A DNA stretch of 64,000 nt from Fragilaria crotonensis (Eukaryota; Bacillariophyta; Fragilariophyceae; Fragilariales; Fragilariaceae). Positions 55,621 through 64,000 of the stretch are shown here, piece by piece. The notes beneath the pieces are model-generated. The model did no database searches, was not told where the DNA came from, and saw only the letters and a program-made list of their open reading frames with translations. Both the position numbers and the translations under genes were made by a program. Within the stretch, counting starts at the first letter, position 1. Every line of letters starts with the position of its first letter. The stretch spans positions 62,001 to 126,000 of the forward strand of contig JAKSYS010000025.1 in assembly GCA_022925895.1 (NCBI GenBank). Reading direction: 5' to 3'.

Positions 55621-56040
55621 AATTATAGCACGCAATGTTTCTATCAATATGCTGTGTATATGCTGCTTGATTGGAAAATGGTTTCTTGTTGAACTTCTTC
55701 AGGCAGAAGGGGTTTTAACAGAAGAGCAGGGGTGCCTTTGAGGACAACATTTTGAAGAGGACGAGTGAAGTGAAAATGAGATGTCAAAAGATGACAGGGC
55801 ACAGATTCACTGCACACCAGTGCATGACCTTGGGGCCCGTTAGCCGGCCGGAAACCGCGGGCCAGCCGTGATTTTGGGCGGCTGCGGTCCATGTATTTCT
55901 GTCCCGGTCGATTCCTATCACTTTTCGGCCAATCGCGGGTAAAGGGCGGATCACCTGTCATTTTTCACGGGTACGGTGGTTGCTGACAACGTACTGTCAG
56001 TACAGTACTGTGTACTATGTTTGTACTATGTACTGTACTT

Positions 56041-56220
56041 CCTTACGACTGCGGCCGGGTCCGGGAACGGGCAGGGACAGTCCGGCTGCGGCCCTGTGCG
56101 GGCAGGGACTGTCGGACTGCAGACGGGTACGGCCAGGCTCACATATTGGCATACGGCCGGCTGCGGCCAAAAGCCTCTGCAAAAATTTGGCCGGCTGCGG
56201 CTTCGGGTACCGTTTTATCT
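56041..56220. repeat. GC-rich patch with repeated GGCTGCGG words
   Basis: A sharply GC-rich 180-base segment in AT-rich surroundings. GGCTGCGGC or GCTGCGG occurs several times (also at about 55880), with GGGCAGGGACTGTC-like repeats. Not coding by eye. Confidence 0.55.
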
Positions 56221-56405
56221 CAGATGTCATGCACTGCTGCACACCAGCACAGAATTTTGGGAAAGCATGCATTCAAATTGTACATGTACTTTTGGTACAT
56301 TTTGGTGTATGTAAAAATGAAGGGGGTGTGGTATGAATTCAAAATTCAAAACCTCTGCATGAATGTGTAGAACCTACCTACGAACTTGGTACTTGGTACA
56401 AAATT

Positions 56406-58040
56406 CAAATGGTCGCAAAATACTATCCCACAAAAAGGATTTCCAGTGTTCAAAATTTGGTGCACCATCAAAAGTTTTTCCAACAACAAGCAAGCACAAA
56501 TACGACCATGGCATCAATGCCACAGGAAACAGCAGCAGGCATCACTGCCTTAAAGCCCAGCTCTAGGAAACAAAGGAGAGAGTTCATAAAAGGCGTGCAA
56601 CAAGTGACCACAGATCCCAATGATCTGATTCAAAGTGACAACGAGGAGGAAGAGGAGTTGGTGCCACAGAAAATGGATGCAAAACAAGGATGGAGGCATG
56701 CATACGGAAATCCACCATCCCTACCTTCAACTATTGGAAGCATGCATACAGAAATCCACCATCCCTACCTTCAACTATTAAAGTCGGGGAATCAAGTGAC
56801 AGCCAACTAACATCATCGGTTCCAGGGCTAAGCAGCTTAATGGACATGAGCATGACGGAAATCTCAGAAGAGAATCAAATCAGTATGATCAAGACTTGCA
56901 TGAAAAAAACACGTGTTCTCTATTTGGAAGTTCTATCAAAAAGACTATCATTCTCATTCCAGTGAAGATGAGAAAACACTTTGTGGCTTTATCATGAAGC
57001 ACACAAACATTCGAGGAACCCAAAACTGGTGGCTTGGGATGTGGAGAATACTTGTAAAAACACACACTGATCTTCGGAACAATGCAATAAAAAACATGCA
57101 AATGAAATTCAAAGGTGAGGATTTGAAGTGGATGTAACTTTGCCAAGTCCGGAGCATACTCACACCCACTTGCTTTCAACATCAAACACCTTGCATTCAG
57201 AGGGATTCACTTCCCATTTAGGAACGTATGGACACAGCCTGTACAGTGGATGCAAGGATGAAACCAGTTACCTCCTCAAGATGAGGGATAACATCTGCTA
57301 CAATGCCCAAATCATAGACATTTACTCGGCAGCAGCAACTGGAATAACATTATCAACAACATGGAGAACCACTGTGCAACAACTGACAGGAAAGTATGGA
57401 GCAAGAAAATCCTGTCCATAAGTGATGAAGCATTCATTTTGCGGTGCCTGATCAACTATGGGAAGAGGTGGTTTGCCGAATTAGTAAAGACAGAGAAAAT
57501 GGTAAGTTTATCCGAGTGGTTTGTCACAGAACAAACAACAAGGAACTGACTTGTTTTGTTATCACTTGTTGGAAACATCAAATCGGTACATTGACAGATG
57601 AGGACAACAAAACCTACCCGTAAGTTACACTATGATAAGTGAAATGAAAAACCACATCCTAAATTCTGACCAATCTTTTCTCATGTTCTGCAGCCACCAC
57701 CTTACACATTCTCCAGGAACAAGGGTGCTCGCTCATGATAATGGGGAGGCTGTGGTTGGTCACAGGCTGGAATGAGGAAATACGATGAATTATACATGGC
57801 CATCAAGAATGATAGAAAGAAATCAGCCCAAACATTCAACCAGGAACTACTAAAAATGTTTCTGTCGAGAAGGAAAAGGAGTCTGGCCAGGGGTCAGGAA
57901 ACAATTTGATGACAAGGGTAAGAAATGCCCACACAAGCGCATGGATGTATTTGACGACAACTCTGATGAGGAGGATGATAACTACTCCAGGCATCTTGCT
58001 TCTGAACTTGTCTACAGTGAAGTGAAAGTGGAGGCAGTTT
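56406..58040 (+). pseudogene. Decayed spliced gene inside the DNA transposon
   Basis: A plus-strand remnant with several frame breaks: KPSSRKQRREFIKGVQQVTT and an acidic patch near 56640, then TQNWWLGMWRILVKTHTDLR (about 57020), DEAFILRCLINYGKRWFAEL (about 57430), KYDELYMAIKNDRKKSAQTF (about 57790) and an acidic end (DVFDDNSDEEDDNYSRH). A clear GT-AG intron of 74 bases lies at 57620-57693 (donor GTAAGT, acceptor TTCTGCAG), so this was once an expressed gene. A 44-bp tandem duplication at 56697-56784 disrupts it. Family not recognised. Confidence 0.45.
56697..56784. repeat. 44-bp tandem duplication
   Basis: Two adjacent copies of a 44-base unit starting CATGCATAC(A/G)GAAATCCACC, differing at only a few positions. 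As 44 is not a multiple of three it shifts the overlapping frame. Confidence 0.85.
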
Positions 58041-58593
58041 AGAATTGATCAGACACTTAGTATGAATAGTAGAATGCTTCATCAAAGCCACACGAATAGG
58101 CACATTAACACTAATATCCAACAAAAGTTAAAATGTGTGACATGTATGTCAATTATATGAACAATGTCAGCTCAGAACTACTGTGGTGATTACTTCATAC
58201 ACACTACACAGCAACCTTCTTCTTTTCGGATGTCAAATTCAGGAATTGAAATTCATGATCACAAATGAAGAAGTGGTATAGTTCAGATATTTCCCAAAGC
58301 TCAGGAATTCCACTTGGAAGCTAGTTAAAATGAGTCATTGAATTTCAGGATTTGAAATTTTGGAGCTCAGGAATACAAAGTACGAGATCCTATGCAAGAG
58401 ATGAAAAATTCAGGAAAAAGAAATTTCCGAGTTCAGGAAATACGAGGAAACCCACTTCATACACATGATGTACAAGCTCTTTAGTCCTAAGTTTTTACCT
58501 GTATTTTAGGTAAACATTATGAGCAAAAAAATATCATATCAAAGATGATTGGTTTTTCATATCCAAGAGCCGACTTGGTTTTGGCACCCTTAG

Positions 58594-60417
58594 ATGTTCA
58601 TCCATGGAGGCAGCAACTCTTGTTTGGTTCTCATTGATGGCTTCTGTAGCTTGGGAGTCCATTCGCGCTTCCTCTGTAGCATCATTGTCGTCGTCGTCAT
58701 CGAATGGGAACTGATATCTTGAGTCGCCAAACAAACGGGCCCAACGCGTTGTATTAAAATCCGGGAGGGCATCCACATTAGTAGCCACCGTTGCAAACCA
58801 ATCGTCAAACACAATGTGATATTGGGGAGTGATGTACCCTGTCTCTGGATTCAAAACCAAGGGGACTGTGCTTGCATGTTTCTTGGAGAGCCCCATGTTG
58901 ACACAGCGGATGGACCGAGGCTTCCAGCGAGGCAGCTTCTTTCCATCTGCAATGGTTTTCAAGAGCATACACAGGGCATCCCACACATGCAGATCATGAT
59001 ACTTCCTTTGCTCCCATCTGGACTTGGTGAAGACATCACTTGGACAGAGACCTGTTGCCAAATCAGGAACATGGTTGTGAAGGAAGATAGCATGGGAGAC
59101 TGCCATTGGCCAAAGTGTTGCATCAGCCACATCTGGCCAATGTACCGCTGAATGGAGCATCATTGTCCGAGCAATCGACATGATCGTTTGGATTGCCCTC
59201 TCAGCATGGCCATTGTGATGGTGAGCTCCAACTCAGCAAACTTGACAACTTGCTTCAGAGTTCCAAGGTGCTCATTGAACTTAGCTGAGGTGAAGCTTCC
59301 ACCATTGTCAGAGAGATAGGATTGTGGAATGACTCCACTGTCCCTTGCCATCAACTCAAAGTTCTGCTTGGCCTTCAGAGTCTCATGAGTGTTCAGATGC
59401 TTCTGAAACTCAACATGCACAAAGTTGAAGCATGATCAATGAAGAGGCAGCCACCAGCAAACATGTCTGAGTTCAAGCTCCTTCCAGCTGAAGAGAAGAG
59501 CCTTCCCTTTGTTCCACAAATGAAGTGATCAATGGAGACTTGTTGTCCAGGGAGCAAGTTGTCTGCCTTGAGAACTCCAGCTTGATCCTTGATAACAGTT
59601 GTGATCTTGGCAGGAGCTGGTCGCTGATGTTGCTTCCCATATTGGCATGCGGCACACTTGGGAGGGTTGACAATTCGGCAAGCAGCAGTATGGAGTGATC
59701 GATGCGACTCACCCGACTCAGGACTCCAGTTCGCATGATGAATTGGATCTTGCGAAAGGAAAGGTGTCCAAGGCGGTGGTGCCACCTTAATAACTCCTTC
59801 TCAGCTTCAGTCAAGTTGAGGTTGCTCTCATGAACAGTGTTGAGAGTAATGTTGAGAGCTGCAACTGCCTTGGGAGTATCTGAGCTGCGGTGTGCATCAG
59901 AGGTAGGCAAGTTGTTGTCAGGGTTGACCCTTGCAATGAGTTGCCCTCTGGCTTCATCAGAGGTGCCACTCAAGGTCAGTTGATGAGCTTCAATGGTGAT
60001 GGTCTCTCCAGGGTAAGCTTGGAGCAAGCTTGTGGTGGATAGGAGCCGGACCTTGATGCAAGACACCAAGTAGGCTGGGACCTTGAGCATCCTTAGGTTG
60101 CCCAGAGTATCTTGCATTGCCCACAGCACATGACCTTGGCCTTCAATCCTGAGTCCCTTTGCAATGCCCTGCAGTTGAGTGATAGGGCCAGGGGTGTTAA
60201 TGGGTCCAACAAAGTCCTTGCGGTCAGGAGTGATAGAGATGCTTGCACCAGAGTCCCAAATAACTGGAAACGTTGAAGCCTTGGGAAGGGATTCGCGGAA
60301 GCGGTCGGTTGACTGGAGAGCCATGCGAAGGATTGTGGAGTAGTTGCCGCTTGGAAACTTAGCCATGTTCACTTGCATTGCCATCTTGCGAGCAGCTTGA
60401 AGTTGCTTGAGGTCCAC
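58594..60417 (-). pseudogene. Copia protease and integrase region
   Basis: Contains the aspartic protease motif (VIWDSGASISI), the gag-pre-integrase zinc region (LLRWHHRLGHLSFRK) and integrase core segments (SYLSDNGGSFTSAKF; LWPMAVSHAIFLHNHVP; a C-terminal GYITPQYHIVFDDWF). The order is that of Copia. The region is broken in a few places and bounded on the left by the DNA transposon. Confidence 0.88.
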
Positions 60418-61386
60418 TGATGGTTCCCTAGGCCTTGGAAGCCAATGGGAGAGACGGGGCGATAGACGCCGTTGGACTTGGGAAGCCTGCGAGCGCGTCG
60501 CTGCTGGCGAAGCGGAGCGTCGAGGTAGGCGTCGTTGACATCGCAGTGGTTGATCCTTGGCCCTTCCTCTTGCGTCGACAAATCCGATGGCGAGCGGGAT
60601 GTGTTACGGAGCTTGGGGCAAGGTTCAGTTGGCCCATGGACGATTGTATCGTTGCAGTGGCGGCAGGTCCAGTGAGTTGATCGCGGAATGGAGCGCTTGA
60701 GCGAGTCGACACGCTGAAGGAGAGTTGCAACCTTGAGTGAAGGTCGTTCAACTGCACTTGCTGCTGTTGTTCAACCAACGTTGGTGCATTCCTCCGAATG
60801 TAGCGTCCCATGGATCGCAAGTTAATGGGGTACCTGCGATGCAGTCCATGGGAGCGAATACTTCCGGCTTGGGAACATTCGCGCGTCGTGTGACCTTGCG
60901 ATTGTGTTGCTTGAGAGCACGACGATGGCGGCGAGAAGGTAGCTCCTAGGATCAGGCTCAGGCGATGTTGAGCTGGGCTTAGGAAGCCAGAACAGTACGA
61001 CCATGGCCAGTAAGGCCCAAAGCAATGGAGCAATGAGCGCCTCCTGGTGAGCCTCCAAAAATTGCGAGACGTGCGGGCGAACGACCATGACATGCGCTCG
61101 AAGGATTGCCATGACTTGGCTCCAATCGACGGCGTTAAAATGCGCCATGGCGAGTTGAATAATTTCCAGCGTGGAGGTCCACATAGTTTTTGCAAACGGG
61201 ACTGAAAATATTGCCATCACGTAGGTGAGCAGTAGAACGAGTACGGGGAGGATCCGGGTCACCATGGTGCGCAGGATAAAGAGCGCGTCAGTCACACTTG
61301 GGACGACCTCAATTTCCGTGGTCCACACCGAAGGATCGAAGGCAAGGGAGACATTGTTGATTGCAGAACCAACACCTTGAGGGCCC
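60418..61386 (-). pseudogene. Region between gag and protease of the Copia element, with hydrophobic segments
   Basis: About 1 kb between the zinc knuckle and the protease. It encodes at least two long hydrophobic stretches on the element strand (RILPVLVLLLTYVMAIFSVP and ALIAPLLWALLAMVVLFWLP, around 60990-61270), unusual at this place in a Copia element. No homology is recognised. Confidence 0.5.
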
Positions 61387-62766
61387 TCAGAGCTCTTCTT
61401 GACACCAGTGTGCGTTGCCGTTGCGTGAGTAGTGGTCCAACGCTTGCAGCTTGCGCACCAGTTGAAAGCCTTTCCGTTGGCTTGCTTGACTTGAGGTGCT
61501 CCAGATGGAGGAGGAGTAGACTTCCCAGGACTTGACATCCTTTGGTCTTTCATTGCCATTCCCATTCCTGCCCTTGCCCTTGTTGTTCTCTGGGCATTCG
61601 CGCGACCAGTGTCCAGGCTTGTTGCACTTGTGACAGACTCCTTTCTTGGCAAGTCCGGCACCATTGTTGGAGGTCTTGGACTGGATGAGGTTGAGTACCT
61701 CAGCTCTGGTGATTGGAGTTGCCATGTTTCCAAATGCAGCTGGTGGAGCCTTGGAGTCGCGAGTGTGACGTGCAGGTGGCCACTCCTTCCTGTCGAAGAG
61801 CGTCCTGTAGGCATCCTCTGCGTGAGCGCAGATGTCCTTGTAGGTCAGCTTGTTGACTTGCATGTGAAGGTTGGCAGCTTCCTTGTCCTTGAATCCAATG
61901 TCCAACAGAGCTTGCTCCAAGTTCTGCTTGACAGATCTCAGGGGGAAGCGGAAGTCCTCATTGCCAGAACCACCAGCCAAAAGAAAGATCTTGAGCATGG
62001 CCAGAGTGAGGTTGTGGTCATACTGGCCAGCAGTTGTCAACTCATTTGCATCCTTGCGAAGAAAGTGAGCTGCCAATTGTTCAAGGTTCTCTCCAGAGTA
62101 CTGACTTGGGAGCCTGGCCTTGATGATGGCCTTGAGATCTTCAAACCTCTCAATGGAGGTGGACTGGATGGACTTGAGGAACTGGAGCCAAACAACTGGG
62201 AAGGAGTCAGAGTCATCCAACTTCTCAGTCACCTTGTTGCTGAGCTCAGTTGAGAGTGAGGATAGCAAGTAGGTCCTGGCTGCCATGTCGTTGGTCCTGT
62301 CATACTTGTCGTAACGTTGAACTTGAGTTTCCGCCAACAACTTTGCCGACTGGACCGTGTACCTGGCGTGAGCCTTGATAACGTTAGTCATCTTGGCGTC
62401 GTCAGTTGGGTCCCTGAGGTAAGCAATGGAGTCCATGCCAGTGTCCTTGAGATGATCCCAGACAACATTCTGGAAGCTGATCAAATCATCACTTGGCTTG
62501 AAGGAGATCTTGTGCCCAGTTCTCCTGAAGTTGTAGCCCTTCTGGGCTGCAGAAACATAGACAGGGCGGAGCTGGTTGGGAGAGGTGTGCTCTAGGAGAG
62601 CAATGGAGCCATCCAAACCTGTCCAGGTGTGGTTGGGCTTTCCACCTGTCCAAGCAGACCATTCATCCTTGGTCACCAAAGTGATTCCCCCAATGAGGGG
62701 AACAAGAGGCTTGAGCTTGAAGGAGCTGGGAGCTCCACTGGGGCAGTCATTGGGTTGGGAACCCAA
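61387..62766 (-). pseudogene. Copia gag block with CCHC zinc knuckle
   Basis: A 459-codon open block: MGSQPNDCPSG, a capsid-like helical region (LTLAMLKIFLLAGGSGNEDF, LTYKDICAHAEDAYRTLF) and the CCHC knuckle CHKCNKPGHWSRECPE. The leader between here and the 5' LTR (62767-63195) is also largely open. Confidence 0.88.
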
Positions 62767-63195
62767 GACAGACTCTTCATCAGTAGCAAGAGTCCTGGCT
62801 TGAGCGATTGCCTGGTGAGGCGAACGTCGACAGGATCGGAGATCTCGAATCCTTCTGGATTGCCGCGGCCTTCGACAGCAGTCCCGAGGATTCCAACAAC
62901 AGGTTCGTCTGGAAGATTCGCGGGGACGTAGAGCCTTCAGATGGTGGAACCGACATGATGATTGGAGTCTTGGCTTGGAAGCAGATCTTCAACCACTCAA
63001 CAGATTGCTGACTGCGTACTCGAGTTGGCAGAGAGCAATGAATCAGCCTAGTCTTGGGAAGACGTGGGGCTGTCGCAGGATCACCGGAGAGACCTGCCTT
63101 GACGCGGAGCGTAACTTTTGAAAGGAACTTGAAACGAGCTTGCCGGAGAGGAAAGTGCGTTAGAGGGTAAGTCTTATTATTGGGCGAAAATAACC

Positions 63196-63781
63196 AGTCG
63201 AAGTACACGGCGTGATCAAGGCTGCGTACTAGTTCGTAGAAATCGGGTTCGGTCAAACGTAGAGTTATAAATTCTAGTGTTGTTTAACTTATGAGCTTAT
63301 TTCTAGGTTTCACTTTGAAGGAACCAATTCAATCCAGGTCCGATTGAATCTTGCCGATCTACTTCGCGAAGTTAGAGGGTTGTGGGAGTGAACATTCAAA
63401 GCCTTCATCCCACTGATAAGGGCATTGAAATGTCAGCTCCAACTCCGCCGTCACGAGCGAATTGACAGTTGCAACAACTGTTGCAACATGGCCAGACTTA
63501 GCCAACATGATGAGGGACACATGTTGGAAATTAGTTGGCACATGAAGGGAAATTGCAGTTGAATTGCACTGGGTTAATGTGGACAAATTGGTGTTGTAGA
63601 AAAGGAGGTTATGAGGGCGGAAAGCAGTCCGGGACAACTGTAGTTTTCGTACTGGCGATTCGCCGTATACAGTTGGCGTGAGAATCTTCGTATCCAAAGC
63701 CGGATGGGACTCAGCTGGCGGGGACGAAAGTTCAACGTCAATAACGGCACAATAACAGCTGTCAGCTGCTGTACCTTGACT
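63196..63781 (-). repeat. 5' LTR of the Copia-type element
   Basis: 586 bases, essentially identical to 48950-49537 apart from about two one-base length differences in homopolymers. Followed directly by the right GGTAC target duplication (63782-63786). Confidence 0.9.
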
Positions 63782-63786
63782 GGTAC

Positions 63787-64000
63787 TGTAGTACCAGGTT
63801 CCCTGGTACCGGTACTCCGAGTACGGCGTATTGTGCTCGTAGAAGAGGATTTGGAATCATCTGGAATACTGGAATCATGCACACAATGATAATCAACTCC
63901 GGTACTACAGTAGTCGGAGGTCGGAGTACTAGCTACACCTGTAGCTGGTAAATTGTACTCCTACAATTGTACATGATTGCATGTTGCATGGAGGACCATG
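63787..64000. other. Host spacer right of the Copia element
   Basis: GTAC-rich host spacer of the same type as on the left side of the element (48880-48945). No gene. Confidence 0.4.

Larger units (their letters stand above)
51838..58593. mobile_element. DNA transposon with hAT-like ends, inserted in the Copia element
   Basis: A 6,756-bp insert with perfect 16-bp terminal inverted repeats CTAAGGGTGCCAAAAC at 51838-51853 and 58578-58593. Flanks AGCTTCAT (51830-51837) and ATGTTCAT (58594-58601) match in 6 of 8 positions, close to the 8-bp duplication of hAT elements; the TIR resembles hAT ends (T-AGGGTG-CAAAC type). Subterminal regions carry repeated TTCAGGA words, at least four in 51900-52050 and six in 58230-58450. 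No hAT transposase was recognised: the interior has two sets of decayed frames (minus 54900-55620, plus 56406-58040), a 1 kb GTAC-rich block and several repeats. Probably non-autonomous, moved by an enzyme encoded elsewhere. Confidence 0.75.
48950..63781 (-). mobile_element. Copia-type LTR retrotransposon, interrupted by a DNA transposon
   Basis: An LTR element of the Ty1/Copia superfamily (order gag, protease, integrase, RT-RNase H), oriented on the minus strand, in the style of diatom Copia lineages. It spans 14.8 kb including a 6.76 kb insert, so about 8.1 kb by itself. LTRs of 588 and 586 bases are almost identical, which suggests a recent arrival (or conversion between LTRs). It is flanked by GGTAC on both sides. 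The coding part is broken, with roughly four to six breaks besides the large insertion. Confidence 0.9.

Noticed and set aside
48950-63781. LTR ends defined as TG...CA
   Set aside because: The shared boundaries of the two LTRs do not give TG/CA; AGTC/GACT with a GGTAC duplication is the only solution that fits both flanks.
1-64000. tRNA, rRNA or CRISPR arrays
   Set aside because: No cloverleaf with a GGTTCRA-type T-loop, no rRNA-like block and no regularly spaced repeats were seen by eye; a tRNAscan run could still find one.

Overview
The window looks like nuclear DNA of a photosynthetic stramenopile, most likely a pennate diatom. Intron-poor eukaryotic genes are packed tightly on both strands. 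Two products carry the signal peptide plus Ala-Phe motif that targets secondary plastids. There is a plastid-type SLC4 bicarbonate transporter, and the LTR element is a Copia of the kind common in diatoms. Species cannot be named from the sequence.

Layout. 1-29 kb is a gene-dense host block, mostly alternating convergent and divergent pairs: NPEPL1-like aminopeptidase (-), MCM8 (-), SKI2 RNA helicase (+), a PPR-TrmB tRNA methyltransferase fusion (-), a TMEM53/DUF829 hydrolase (+), a FUT8-like fucosyltransferase (-), a Pro-X carboxypeptidase (+), an epsin-like clathrin adaptor (-), a degenerate SNF2 / zinc finger / double AP2 / FHA protein (+), FIGL1 AAA ATPase (-), a papain-family protease (+) and nucleoporin Nup58 (-). 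29.5-32.7 kb holds a decayed DDE DNA transposon. 33.9-37 kb has the SLC4 transporter and MCTS1. 37-48.8 kb is sparse: an ankyrin protein, two small unknown proteins, a roughly 5 kb block without a clear gene, an unknown Ser-rich protein and a plastid-targeted membrane protein. 48.95-63.78 kb is a Copia-type LTR element with nearly identical LTRs and a 5-bp target duplication, split by a 6.76 kb DNA transposon with hAT-like ends.

Two patterns cut across the window. First, 5'-side spacers are saturated with the palindrome GTAC and its close relatives, while convergent 3' spacers and coding DNA are not. Second, many otherwise good host genes are split by small frameshifts, often at homopolymers and mostly consistent with a missing base. 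This points to uncorrected long-read errors rather than pseudogenes. Host coordinates below therefore span whole genes and the text says where the frame changes.

The most unusual gene is the chromatin-like protein at 19.6-23.4 kb. It has an SNF2 fold with degraded ATPase motifs fused to DNA-binding (C2H2, AP2) and FHA modules.
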